From Steroidobacteraceae bacterium (GTDB lineage: Bacteria > Chloroflexota > Limnocylindria > QHBO01): a stretch of 35,604 nt of DNA. The translations under genes and the position numbers were made by a program. The stretch spans positions 1 to 35,604 of the forward strand of contig JAICUY010000011.1 in assembly GCA_025935615.1 (NCBI GenBank), read 5' to 3'. Shown here piece after piece: positions 14,870-24,317 of this stretch. Position 1 is the stretch's first letter. Every line of letters begins with the position of its first letter. Under the pieces are notes generated by a model. It searched no databases, was not told the origin of the DNA, and was given only the letters and a program-made list of their open reading frames with translations.

Positions 14870-16429
14870 TCACTCGATCGCCGCCGCCGATTCGTTGATC
14901 AATTCGCCCTCTGCCTCGCGCGGCTCCGCAGGCAGGAAGACGCGGAACGTGGTTCCGACGCCCTGCTTGCTCTCGACCGCCATCGAGCCGCCCATGATCC
15001 TGGCCAATCCTCGGGCAGCATACAGACCGATGCCGCTTCCATCCGGTGCCGCATCGCGCGCCGCGGCCGAGCGGTAGAACTGCTCGAACGCGTGTGACAG
15101 CGCCTCGGCGTCCATGCCGAACCCCTCGTCGCTGACCCACAGCTCGGCGACCAGATCGCTCGGGACGGCATCCGCCCGCAGGCGCCGATCTTCGGCGTCT
15201 CGCCGATGGCTCTCGATCCCGACTCGGATCTCACTGCCTTGGCCGTACTTCAGTGCGTTGTCGAGCAGCGCCCACACGATCTGCTCCACGCGGTCCGGAT
15301 CGGCGACGATCAACGGCTCATCCGACTCGAGCTTCAGCTCTCGCGTGTCCGACACGAGAGCCCGCCATGTCCGCCGAACGATCGGCTCGGCTCGGAAGAC
15401 GTCCTGGCGGGCGACGAGAGCGCCGGCATCCAGCCGGGTGACCGCCAGCAGCTGTCCAACCATGCGACGCAAGCGATCGGCCTGGTGCTGGATGACCTCG
15501 AGATCGGCGCGGCCGGCAGCATCCAGGTCCGCCCGCGCGCTGAACTCACCGGCGATGGCGCCGATGCTGGTAAGGGGCGTCTGCAGGTCATGCGTCACCC
15601 CGCGCAGGAAGTCGCGCTGGACCTCCGCCAGGCGATGCAGCTCATCGGCCTGCGAACGAACGCGTGCGTAGAGCAGCGCGTGCTCGAGCGCATTGCCGAC
15701 GTGCTGGCCGAGCAGGCTGTAGACGTTGCGATCTGCGGTCGACGGCTCAGCGCGGCCCTCCCATGGCGCGAGCAGCATCGCAGTCACGTCCTCACCCCCC
15801 GCGAGATCGATTACCAGGAAACCGCCCCACGGGCCCTCGATCTGACGCACGTCACTCGTCGTCTTGTCGCCCGCCGACGCGACGGATGCCCAGCGATGCA
15901 CCTCCTCGAGGGGCGCGGGTTCGTCGCGTTCGGGTACGTAGACGCCGGGGACCAGGGCCACACTTTCGGCGACGTGAAGGACGGCCAGGCTCCAGGTCGC
16001 GTCGCCGGTTGCCGCGCGAGCGGCGGCAACGATCGAGCGGGCGACCATGCCCGCATCGGCTCCAATCGCGACCTGCCGTACTTCGGATGCCAGTGAGGCG
16101 ATCTGCCGGTTGCGTTCGTCGAGCGCTGCCGCCATCCGGCGCTGGGCTTCACCGCCGCCACCGGAATCTGCCTCCCGAGTGCGCCGGCCGCGCTCCGCGA
16201 GCCGAACCATGGTGCGCAGGTCATCGCCCAGCCGGCGCGAACCGGCCACCGTCAGGATTCCGATCCAGATCAACGCGGCAAGTGTGACCAACAGGAGGGC
16301 TGACCCCACGCCCGCCTGGGCCACCCAGTCGCCGGCGACGAACATGACGACGGCGAATACGACGAGGACCGGGACGACGGCGACCAGCAACAGCGCCAGC
16401 AGGCGCAGCGCCAGGCGACCGCCGTCCAT
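14870..16429 (-). CDS. Membrane sensor histidine kinase of the Tad locus
   Basis: A 519-residue kinase. Two hydrophobic helices span residues ~7-32 and ~40-62, with a very short loop between them, so there is almost no extracytoplasmic sensor. A GAF-like region (~125-265) follows, then a HisKA domain with DFLRGVTHDLQTPLTS as H-box. The catalytic domain has an N-box (VWALLDNALKYG), a G1 box (VSDEGFGMD) and a G2 box (GSGIGLYAARGLARIMGGSM); all are intact. It begins 2 nt after the stop of the OmpR-type regulator, so the pair forms a two-component system inside the tad operon, after tadC. The signal is unknown, possibly membrane stress or a small cytosolic ligand at the GAF domain. Confidence 0.88.
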   Translation of the reverse strand: MDGGRLALRLLALLLVAVVPVLVVFAVVMFVAGDWVAQAGVGSALLLVTLAALIWIGILTVAGSRRLGDDLRTMVRLAERGRRTREADSGGGGEAQRRMAAALDERNRQIASLASEVRQVAIGADAGMVARSIVAAARAATGDATWSLAVLHVAESVALVPGVYVPERDEPAPLEEVHRWASVASAGDKTTSDVRQIEGPWGGFLVIDLAGGEDVTAMLLAPWEGRAEPSTADRNVYSLLGQHVGNALEHALLYARVRSQADELHRLAEVQRDFLRGVTHDLQTPLTSIGAIAGEFSARADLDAAGRADLEVIQHQADRLRRMVGQLLAVTRLDAGALVARQDVFRAEPIVRRTWRALVSDTRELKLESDEPLIVADPDRVEQIVWALLDNALKYGQGSEIRVGIESHRRDAEDRRLRADAVPSDLVAELWVSDEGFGMDAEALSHAFEQFYRSAAARDAAPDGSGIGLYAARGLARIMGGSMAVESKQGVGTTFRVFLPAEPREAEGELINESAAAIE

Positions 16430-16431
16430 TG

Positions 16432-17142
16432 TCAGGCCGGCTGCGCGGTCGTCGCGGCCGAGACGAGGCGGTAGCCGATCCCCCGCTCAGTCAACAGGTA
16501 GCGTGGATGATCGGGGTCGAGCTCGACCTTGCGGCGAAGGCGCCGGATGCTGACCCACACGTACGACGGGTCAGCACCGTCTGCGTCCGACCAGACGCGG
16601 TCGAGCAGCGTCTCGGTCGGGACGACGTGGTCGATGGACCCGATCAGAACCTGGAGCAGCCGAATCTCGGTAGGGGTCAACGGCGACGAGCCGGCCGGTG
16701 TCACGACGCGTTTCGCGGCCAGGTCGATCTCCAGCTCGCCGTCGTCGAGGTTGATCTGCGGCCGTCCGACACGCACCCGGCGCATGACGCGCTGCACGCG
16801 GGCGACGAGCTCGTCCGGGTTGAACGGCTTGGTGATGTAGTCCTCGGCATAGTCCTCGAGGGCGCGGACCTTGGAGGTGTCCTCGGAGACCGCCGACAGC
16901 ACGATGATCGGCAGGTCGGCGATGCGCTTCACCCGCCGGCACAGTTCCCAGCCGTCCATGCCCGGCATCATGAGGTCGACGACCAGCAGGCTGGGCCAGC
17001 TGCGTTCGAGCGCGGTGAGGGCACTCGCTCCTGAAGGAGCGGTCCGAACCTCGTACCCCTCCCGCGTCAGCCGGCGCGCAAGGACCGATAGAAGTGTCGC
17101 GTCATCATCGACCAGCAGGATCCCCGGTCGAAGATGGGGCAT
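16432..17142 (-). CDS. OmpR/PhoB-type response regulator of the Tad locus
   Basis: Two-domain DNA-binding regulator of 236 residues. The receiver begins RPGILLVDDDATLLSVLARR and keeps the acidic pocket, the phospho-acceptor in LLVVDLMMPGMDGWEL and the lysine in DYITKPFNPDEL. The winged helix ends with VWVSIRRLRRKVE followed by RYLLTERGIGYRL, the standard recognition helix and wing. The track start at 17172 is replaced by the ATG at 17142 (MPHLRPGILLVDDD), 4 nt after the tadC stop; the adjacent GTG at 17145 is an alternative. It pairs with the kinase immediately downstream. Regulators of this class bind 11-bp direct repeats, so the GGTAA arrays at 4726 and 11971 are possible targets, by inference only. 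Confidence 0.9.
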   Translation of the reverse strand: MPHLRPGILLVDDDATLLSVLARRLTREGYEVRTAPSGASALTALERSWPSLLVVDLMMPGMDGWELCRRVKRIADLPIIVLSAVSEDTSKVRALEDYAEDYITKPFNPDELVARVQRVMRRVRVGRPQINLDDGELEIDLAAKRVVTPAGSSPLTPTEIRLLQVLIGSIDHVVPTETLLDRVWSDADGADPSYVWVSIRRLRRKVELDPDHPRYLLTERGIGYRLVSAATTAQPA

Positions 17143-17146
17143 CACC

Positions 17147-18070
17147 TCAAATGCCGCCCCCGACGCCGCCACCCATGACGGTCACCACGGCCGGACCGAG
17201 AATCACGATGAAGATCGTCGGGAAGATGCAGCCTACCATCGGGAACAGCATCTTGACGGGTGCCTTCGCTGCGGCCTCCTCAGCCCGCTGGCGGCGCTCG
17301 ATACGCAGCTGCTGCGACTGGATCTGGAGCACCTTGGCGATAGGAACGCCGAGCTGCTCAGCCTGGACGATGGCGCCGATGAAGTTCGAGATCGGCTGGG
17401 CATCCGAGCGCGTGGCGACGTCGCGCAGTGCGTCGCGCCGGGTGCGTCCCATCCGGACCTCGGCCAGTGCCTGGCGGAACTCCTCGACGAGCGGCCCTTC
17501 CATCTTTTCGACCACCTTTGCGAGCGCCGCGTCGAAGCCGAGGCCGGCTTCGACCGAGATCGTCAGCAGGTCGAGTGCGTCGGGCAGCTGCAGGACCATC
17601 TCGAAGGCCCGTCCGCGGATCTTGCGGCCGAGCCAGAACTCGGGCGCCATGAATCCGATCGGCAGCCCGATCAGGCCAAAGAAGAGACCGCCCTGCACTC
17701 CGGCGATGAGCGACAGCAGCAGGAAGAAGAGCACGCCGAAGACGATTGCCGAGAGGATCTTGACGCCCATCCAGTCGGCGCCTCGCAGGCCGCCCGGGTA
17801 GCCAGCCTTTTCGAGCTTGGCATCCGTCCGCGCGATGATCCCACCCTGGTCGCCGCGACGGCCGACCTTGGAGAGTCGCTTGATGACGGGACGAAGCGTG
17901 CGCTCGAAGAACGGCTGGCCGAGCTCGTACTCCTCGAGCGTCTTGGGCTGGACGACGAGCTGTTCGAGCCGAGCCTGCACCGCGTCCTTGCCTGGACGCG
18001 CGGCGATGCCGAATGTGATGAGCAGGACCGCAAGCGAGGCGAGAACGGCGATCAGGATCTGTGGAGGCAT
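17147..18070 (-). CDS. tadC: Tad pilus inner-membrane platform protein TadC
   Basis: A 307-residue type II secretion F-domain protein of the Tad assembly platform. One N-terminal helix (ILIAVLASLAVLLITFGIAA) is followed by a cytosolic segment, a TM pair around residues 105-150, and the T2SSF domain: LQLPDALDLLTISVEAGLGF, FRQALAEVRMGRTRRDALRD, FIGAIVQAEQLGVPIAKVL. A last helix lies near the C-terminus (FPMVGCIFPTIFIVILGPAV), and the protein ends in a Gly-rich tail. It works with TadB as the membrane base on which CpaF/TadA drives pilin polymerisation. It begins 7 nt after tadB. Confidence 0.92.
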   Translation of the reverse strand: MPPQILIAVLASLAVLLITFGIAARPGKDAVQARLEQLVVQPKTLEEYELGQPFFERTLRPVIKRLSKVGRRGDQGGIIARTDAKLEKAGYPGGLRGADWMGVKILSAIVFGVLFFLLLSLIAGVQGGLFFGLIGLPIGFMAPEFWLGRKIRGRAFEMVLQLPDALDLLTISVEAGLGFDAALAKVVEKMEGPLVEEFRQALAEVRMGRTRRDALRDVATRSDAQPISNFIGAIVQAEQLGVPIAKVLQIQSQQLRIERRQRAEEAAAKAPVKMLFPMVGCIFPTIFIVILGPAVVTVMGGGVGGGI

Positions 18071-18077
18071 GACTGGC

Positions 18078-19070
18078 TTACACCTTGATGTCGACGATGC
18101 GGCGGATGAGCAGGTACCCGATGCCCATGCTGATCAAGCCGACAATGAAGAAGACGATACCCATCGGAAGCCCGAACATCTCGGGTGGCTTGTTGATCAT
18201 TGCCCCGATGTACGACGGGCTGATGAGGAACAGGATCCCTGCGAGGCCCACCGGCAGCAGCGTGATGACGTAGCCGCTGTAGCGCTGCATGGCGGTCAGT
18301 GTCTGGATCTCCCCCTGGATCCGGATCCGCTCGCGAATCGTGAACGCGATCGAGTCGAGCACGGTGGCGAGATTGCCGCCGACCTGGCTCTGGATATTGA
18401 TCGCGGTGACCATCAGCTCGAGATCTTCGGACTTCACCCGACGAGACATGTTGTTGAGGGCAGGCTGGAGTGCGACGCCCAGACTCATCTCGCGCACCAC
18501 GCGTTCGAACTCGGTGCTGATCGGGGGCCGAGCTTCGCGGGTCACCAGCTCGACGCCCTGAAGGAACGAAGATCCCGCGCGCAGCGAGTTGGCGAGCAGG
18601 GTGATGGTGTCGGGCAGCTGTGTACCGAACTCCTTGACCCGCTTGTTCTGGCGATATCGCAGGTAGAAGCGGGGGAAGTAGGCACCGATCAGGAACGCGA
18701 GAGCAAGGGCGATCGGATTACGGAGGCCAGCGAACACGAAGCTCAGCACGAACGCACCGGCCGCGAACGCGAATGGCGACGCGATCCACATCAGGATGAA
18801 TTCCGCCGGCTTCAGCTTCATGTCCGCGCGGGCCAGTTCGGTGCTGAGCCGAGCCGACATGTCCTGCCGCTCGATGACGCGACTCAGGCCGGCAACGACC
18901 GCAGACTCGCGGTCCTCGTCACCCCCGCTGGAGGGCTCCCCGGCGTTCGCCGACGCGTACCGCTCGAGGCGTGACGACACGGCGCCGCCACCGCCACCGC
19001 TCATGGCGATGCCGATCGCGATCAGCAGGACCGCGCCTGCGGAAAGGCCGGCGATGACGATTGGCAGCAT
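18078..19070 (-). CDS. tadB: Tad pilus inner-membrane platform protein TadB
   Basis: A 330-residue T2SSF-domain protein, paralogous to TadC. It has an N-terminal helix (VIAGLSAGAVLLIAIGIAMS), a Gly/Ser-rich cytosolic stretch, two helices around residues 90-130, then the F domain: FGTQLPDTITLLANSLRAGS, MSLGVALQPALNNMSRRVKS, ELMVTAINIQSQVGGNLATV, with ERIRIQGEIQTLTAMQRYSG and two final helices. The ATG at 19070 has GAGGAG 11 nt upstream. The gene order cpaF-tadB-tadC is the canonical Tad core. Confidence 0.92.
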   Translation of the reverse strand: MLPIVIAGLSAGAVLLIAIGIAMSGGGGGAVSSRLERYASANAGEPSSGGDEDRESAVVAGLSRVIERQDMSARLSTELARADMKLKPAEFILMWIASPFAFAAGAFVLSFVFAGLRNPIALALAFLIGAYFPRFYLRYRQNKRVKEFGTQLPDTITLLANSLRAGSSFLQGVELVTREARPPISTEFERVVREMSLGVALQPALNNMSRRVKSEDLELMVTAINIQSQVGGNLATVLDSIAFTIRERIRIQGEIQTLTAMQRYSGYVITLLPVGLAGILFLISPSYIGAMINKPPEMFGLPMGIVFFIVGLISMGIGYLLIRRIVDIKV

Positions 19071-19092
19071 CTGGGATTTGGCTCCTCGGTGA

Positions 19093-20571
<1,479 letters not shown>

Positions 20572-20587
20572 GGTGAGTTCCTTCCCC

Positions 20588-21808
20588 TTAGCGGCGTGCG
20601 AAGAGTCCGCGCTTGGCTGACTTCTCTGTGGACTTGTTGGCGGCGGGCTCTCCCGCGAGCGTACGAGCGAGCTTGGCGATATCGCGCGACAGCGCGCTAT
20701 CCGGGTGGGATACGACGAACGGAACGCCGCGATTCACCGCGAGCACGGCAAGGCGGCCATCGGAAACGATGGTGCCGTCGATCGAGCGGCGGATGGAAGC
20801 CTCCACGTCGCCGATCCGGATCCCCTGGGCAGTGTCGGAGCGGTTGATCACGAGACGAATCTTCGACCGATCGTACTCGAGTTGGTCGGCAACCTCCAGG
20901 AACAGGCGGACGTTCTTGATGGTGGTGATCTCGAGAGCGGAGAGCACTACGATCTGATCGGCCGCGTCCATGACCCCCAGGCTGTGGTCGGTCAGCGCCG
21001 CAGGCAGGTCGACGATGACGTAGTCGTGGTTGACTCGGAGCTGATCGACCATCTTCCGCAGGTAGGCGGGAGTCACGAGGTCCGCTCCCTCAGGCGCCGG
21101 AGGCGCGAGCAGCACCCGGATTCCCGTGGAATGGTCGATCACCACCGAATTGATGATGTCCGCATCCGGCTCGCCACCTTCGACCGCGTCGAGCATCGAG
21201 CGGTTCTTGGGGTTGAGGTTGAGCAATACACCGATGTCGCCGAACTGCAGGTTCGCGTCGATCAGGCACACCCGGCTCTTCGTCTCGCGCTGAATGGCCA
21301 GCGCCAGGTTGGTGGCGATCGTCGTTCGGCCGGCGCCGCCCTTCGGCGAGAACATGGCGATGACCTGATGGTCCTCGATGTTCTCGGACTGGCCGCCCGG
21401 GGTGGGCGGAATGACGACCTGCAGCTGCTCGCGGCGCGCCAGCTCCTTGCCGAAGACGCTGTGGATGGTGGTGCTGAACTCATCGGCCGAGAACGGCTTG
21501 ACGAGGAACTCGCGAGCCCCGGCCGCAATGGCGCGACGGAGCTGCTCGGCCTCGCCGTGGACGCTCATCATGATGATCGGCGAGGTGGGCAGCCGCTGCG
21601 AGATGAACTCGGCGGCGGCCACCCCATCCATGCCCGGCATGTTGATGTCCATGACGATGACGTCGGGGCGCACCTCCATGGCGAGCCTGATCGCCTCCTC
21701 CCCGGAGCCGGCGGTGGCCACCACGTCGATCTCCTGCTCGGTGGCGAGGAGCTTGGTCAAGTGGTCACGCGTCTCGGGGATGTCGTCGACGATCAGGACC
21801 TTGATCAC
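20588..21808 (-). CDS. cpaE: CpaE/TadZ: receiver domain fused to MinD-like ATPase
   Basis: A 406-residue localisation factor of Tad pili. Residues 1-120 are a CheY-like receiver with intact active site: VLIVDDIPETRDHL, phospho-acceptor D54 in VIVMDINMPGMDG, and K104 in EFLVKPFS. Residues ~145-390 are a ParA/MinD-type domain: MFSPKGGAGRTTIATNLALA, VCLIDANLQFGDIGVLLNL, YVIVDLPAALTDHS, RLVINRS. The deviant Walker A normally reads KGGxGKT; here the second Lys is Arg (R161) while the signature Lys (K156) stays. In many TadZ proteins the receiver is degenerate, so the complete one here is notable. It marks where the pilus machine is built, with CpaF downstream. Confidence 0.92.
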   Translation of the reverse strand: MIKVLIVDDIPETRDHLTKLLATEQEIDVVATAGSGEEAIRLAMEVRPDVIVMDINMPGMDGVAAAEFISQRLPTSPIIMMSVHGEAEQLRRAIAAGAREFLVKPFSADEFSTTIHSVFGKELARREQLQVVIPPTPGGQSENIEDHQVIAMFSPKGGAGRTTIATNLALAIQRETKSRVCLIDANLQFGDIGVLLNLNPKNRSMLDAVEGGEPDADIINSVVIDHSTGIRVLLAPPAPEGADLVTPAYLRKMVDQLRVNHDYVIVDLPAALTDHSLGVMDAADQIVVLSALEITTIKNVRLFLEVADQLEYDRSKIRLVINRSDTAQGIRIGDVEASIRRSIDGTIVSDGRLAVLAVNRGVPFVVSHPDSALSRDIAKLARTLAGEPAANKSTEKSAKRGLFARR

Positions 21809-21834
21809 GGTCAGGACTCCAGCGTCAGGGGTGC

Positions 21835-22725
21835 TCAGCGACCGGGCTTGGTCTTACCGCCGCCGACCTGCTCCACGATGCCCGGCACCGGGAGGCCATA
21901 GTCGTCGACCAGGCGGTCGATGGTGATACCGGTCGTGCGCTCGTTATCCGTGTCCTGGGTCGCGCGGATCGTGACCGAGAACAGGCGAGCCCCGGATGCC
22001 TCGACCGCATCGCGCTGAGCGAACTTGATCAGCTCGGCGTCCTGGTCGGTGCCGGCGAAGACGATCAGCACGGTATCGGTCAACTGCGGCTGAGCGGCAG
22101 CGGGCTGCTCTGCTCCCGGACTTGGCGTTGCCGCGGTCTGGGTAGCCCGCGACTGGCTCACGTACAGCACGCGCTTGTTCTGGAGCACCGTCTTCACGGT
22201 GCGCGCGGCCGACAGCCCGGTGACCGGCTCGAAACGCGGATTCTGAGCGGTTGAGTCGGACGACGGCTGCAGGACTTGCACGTCCTGAGCGATGACAACG
22301 TCGATCACGTCCCCTGGCTTCACCAGGAAGTCGGCGCCGGTCGTGCGGTCGAGCTGCAGCGTCACGGCCTTCTCGCCGGGCTTCAGCTGCCCGGGGATAT
22401 TCACGACGAGCAGTCCTTCGCCGAACGTTTCCTTGCTCACCTGGGCCCCAGCCGGAACGGCCACAACGGCGGGACGGCCGCCGACCTGCGAGGGATCGGT
22501 GAGGGCGGTACCCGAGACGCCGGTCGGCGGGACGAGCTTCGTCTGCACCATGTCAGGCGTGACCGGCTGCCCGATCGCGATGTCTTCCTTGGCGACCAGG
22601 ACGGTGGCCTGCACTTCCTGCTGCGGAGCGCCCGGCCCCTGGTTCAAGAAGACAACAATCGCGATGAACGCGAGGACGGCGAGCAGCACACCAACCAGGA
22701 TCACCAGGCGATTAGACCGCTTCAC
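21835..22725 (-). CDS. cpaB: Flp pilus assembly protein CpaB/RcpC
   Basis: A 296-residue envelope protein with one N-terminal membrane helix (LVILVGVLLAVLAFIAIVVF) and a SAF domain: ATVLVAKEDIAIGQPVTPDM, then AVPAGAQVSKETFGEG. It continues into the RcpC region (LKPGEKAVTLQLDRTTGADF, LVKPGDVIDVVI). The track starts it at 22800, but that places the start inside the promoter. The GTG at 22725 (VKRSNRLVILVG) follows AAGGGG by 7 nt and gives the usual short basic N-terminus. Where a secretin exists, CpaB acts near it; no secretin gene is in this locus. It is the first gene of the main tad operon (cpaB-cpaE-cpaF-tadB-tadC-RR-HK). Confidence 0.9.
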   Translation of the reverse strand: MKRSNRLVILVGVLLAVLAFIAIVVFLNQGPGAPQQEVQATVLVAKEDIAIGQPVTPDMVQTKLVPPTGVSGTALTDPSQVGGRPAVVAVPAGAQVSKETFGEGLLVVNIPGQLKPGEKAVTLQLDRTTGADFLVKPGDVIDVVIAQDVQVLQPSSDSTAQNPRFEPVTGLSAARTVKTVLQNKRVLYVSQSRATQTAATPSPGAEQPAAAQPQLTDTVLIVFAGTDQDAELIKFAQRDAVEASGARLFSVTIRATQDTDNERTTGITIDRLVDDYGLPVPGIVEQVGGGKTKPGR

Positions 22726-22772
22726 AGATGTACCCCTTAGAGCTCGGAATGGGTGGTCGATAAGGCCAGGGA

Positions 22773-22806
22773 ATGATGCAGCCGTTGTGACTGCGGTCAA
22801 CAGTCT
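22773..22806 (-). promoter_or_regulatory. cpaB promoter (AGACTGTTGACC-N16-CATCAT)
   Basis: On the minus strand a -35 TTGACC (22795-22800) and -10 CATCAT (22773-22778) are 16 nt apart, giving a ~40-nt leader before the GTG at 22725. The bases before the -35 (AGACTG) resemble the AGTACTG found before the -35 of the genes at 25375 and 34265. Confidence 0.5.
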
Positions 22807-22898
22807 AGGTGCAGTGTCCAGCAGCGTTCGAGCGGACTTGTGGGCTATGCCGAAGTACTACCCGGCGCCCAGAAATGCCCGACACGACCCGGGCATGA

Positions 22899-22931
22899 CA
22901 GAGCCCCGCGCCGAGTTGACGCGGGGCTCTG
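22899..22931 (-). terminator. Strong hairpin after flp
   Basis: CAGAGCCCCGC (22899-22909) pairs perfectly over 11 bp with GCGGGGCTCTG (22921-22931), with an 11-nt loop, 22 nt past the flp stop. There is no T-tract, but the GC-rich stem between flp and the cpaB promoter would stop or stabilise the abundant pilin transcript. Confidence 0.7.
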
Positions 22932-22952
22932 TGGTGTCGAAACGACCTGAGG

Positions 22953-23147
22953 TTAGACCTGCAGGCTGGTGCCGACGTTCTGGAAGATCCGGCTCACGAT
23001 CGGGCCAAGGAAGATCAGGGCCACGATCACGATGATCGCGATGAGGGCGAGCAGAAGCCCGTACTCAACCAGGGTCTGGCCTTCCTCGTCGTCGTTACGG
23101 AACTTTGAGAGAAGAGTGCTGATGTAAGAACCGACGAACTGAAGCAT
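22953..23147 (-). CDS. flp: Flp-family type IVb prepilin
   Basis: Major pilin subunit, 64 residues. Leader peptide MLQFVGSYISTLLSKFRNDDEEG ends at the prepilin cleavage Gly23. The mature part begins QTLVEYGLLLALIAIIVIVA, with the Flp signature Glu at +5 and adjacent Tyr, then a hydrophobic helix and a short tail (FLGPIVSRIFQNVGTSLQV). The ATG has a near-perfect AAAGGAGG 10 nt upstream, one of the best ribosome sites in the window and fitting an abundant structural protein. It is transcribed alone between its own promoter (23250-23278) and a hairpin (22899-22931). The prepilin peptidase TadV is not in the window. Confidence 0.95.
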   Translation of the reverse strand: MLQFVGSYISTLLSKFRNDDEEGQTLVEYGLLLALIAIIVIVALIFLGPIVSRIFQNVGTSLQV

Positions 23148-23249
23148 ATTGGCAAAACCTCCTTTCCTCGAAGATTTGCGGGCAGCGTACGGAACGCTGC
23201 AGAGGTCGTGTATGGCCTCATGGTCCTATCCGACACTTGCCGGGAGCGT

Positions 23250-23278
23250 ACTGTGGTTCGGACCGCCCCGTTTGTCAA
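23250..23278 (-). promoter_or_regulatory. flp promoter (TTGACA-N17-CACAGT)
   Basis: A consensus -35 TTGACA (23273-23278) is followed by 17 nt and CACAGT (23250-23255) on the minus strand. The predicted start lies ~95 nt before the flp ATG. The -10 is weak, leaving room for activation. Confidence 0.45.
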
Positions 23279-23342
23279 GGTTCCCAACCACTCTGTCCCT
23301 CTCAAGATCCTGTCGCATCGGTCGCCTGTGACGGGAGAGGAA

Positions 23343-23372
23343 GGGAGCCGTGTCTGCTGCGACACGGCTCCC
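23343..23372 (-). terminator. Perfect 12-bp hairpin between the NarL-type regulator and flp
   Basis: GGGAGCCGTGTC (23343-23354) pairs with GACACGGCTCCC (23361-23372) around the loop TGCTGC. It lies ~160 nt downstream of the regulator gene and ~65 nt upstream of the flp -35. A terminator insulating flp is most likely; an operator is possible. Confidence 0.55.
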
Positions 23373-23531
23373 GCACCGGAGGAGGAGACCCGAGGGTCAG
23401 GCTTGGAGGCCCTTCCCTCGTTGGGATGACGCCGCCCGCGGATACCCTTGGACGACTTGCCTGCAGGCTACGGAGCCCTGCGATCTCTCACCATGGCACT
23501 CCAGTACTCATCCTTGCGGGACTTGCGGCGG

Positions 23532-24317
23532 TCAGTCCTCGGGGATCTTGATCCAGCCTTGGCGCATGGCGTAGACCACGGCCTGGGTGCGGTCGTTGAC
23601 CGACAGCTTGCGCAGGATCGAGCTCATGTGGTTCTTGACGGTCTGCTCGCTGATCGACAGCGCGTAGGCCACCTGCTTGTTGGTCATTCCCTGGGCGATG
23701 TTGTCCAGGATCTCGACCTCGCGGGGTGACAGCGGCGCGAAGATCGGCTGCGCGTCGTTGCCGTAGACGGCCAGCTCGCGGAACTCCTTGAGGACGCGCG
23801 AGGCGACGGCGGGCTTGCTGAAGACCTTGTCGTTGATGAGGTACTCGCCCGACCGGACGCGGCGGATGATGCCGATCAGGTCGGTCGGATCGATGTCCTT
23901 CAGGACGTAGGCGGCGGCGCCGGCCTTGATGGCATCGAACAGCTGATCCTCGTCGTCGTTGTTGGCCAGCACGATGACGCCGGTATGCGGCAGCTCGCGC
24001 TTGAGGCGCTGCGTCGTCTCGATCCCGTTCGGCGCGGGTAGCCCGAGATCCATGAGGACCACCTCGGGGGTCAGCTCCTCGACGACTGCCAAGGCTTCCC
24101 GCCCGTTGCCGGCCTCACCAACGACCTCCATGTCGTTCTCGAGCTCCAGGATGTTGCGGACGCCGCGACGGAACAGCGTGTGGCCGTCGACGATCACGAT
24201 CCGCGCCTTGCCGGACGCCCGTCGATCACCGCCGCGACGTCGTTCCTCTACCTGGGTTTCCATGCGCTCCTCCATCTGCTCCTTCATGACTCGGGTTGCT
24301 CGGGTTGCTCGGTTCAT
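23532..24317 (-). CDS. NarL/DegU-type response regulator with atypical receiver
   Basis: A 261-residue regulator. Residues ~38-160 are a receiver and ~195-255 a LuxR-type HTH (LSPREVEILDNIAQGMTNKQ, then ISEQTVKNHMSSILRKL). The phospho-acceptor is D90 in VVLMDLGLPAPNG and the lysine is in AAYVLKDID. The first acidic pair, usually Asp-Asp, reads D44-G45 (VIVDGHTLFRRG), and the usual Thr/Ser after beta-4 is Ala (VIVLANNDD). Phosphorylation may therefore be weakened or altered. The ~37 N-terminal residues are charged and Glu/Arg-rich, and the start could be later. The ATG overlaps the kinase stop by 4 nt (ATGA), so the two are translationally coupled. It ends upstream of flp, a plausible target. 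Confidence 0.88.
   Translation of the reverse strand: MNRATRATRVMKEQMEERMETQVEERRRGGDRRASGKARIVIVDGHTLFRRGVRNILELENDMEVVGEAGNGREALAVVEELTPEVVLMDLGLPAPNGIETTQRLKRELPHTGVIVLANNDDEDQLFDAIKAGAAAYVLKDIDPTDLIGIIRRVRSGEYLINDKVFSKPAVASRVLKEFRELAVYGNDAQPIFAPLSPREVEILDNIAQGMTNKQVAYALSISEQTVKNHMSSILRKLSVNDRTQAVVYAMRQGWIKIPED

Larger units (their letters stand above)
23148..23531. other. 384-bp gap: flp leader and promoter, 12-bp hairpin
   Basis: On the minus strand it carries the flp ribosome site, a ~95-nt leader, the flp promoter (23250-23278), one GCATCGGTC 9-mer (23315) and the hairpin at 23343-23372. The overlapping small ORFs look non-coding. Nothing else is recognised between 23373 and the regulator stop at 23532. 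Confidence 0.6.

Noticed and set aside
24285-24315. Short CGGGTTGCT direct repeat at the start of the NarL-type regulator
   Set aside because: It only encodes the RATRATR stretch of the poorly conserved N-terminus; too short and local to call a regulatory repeat.
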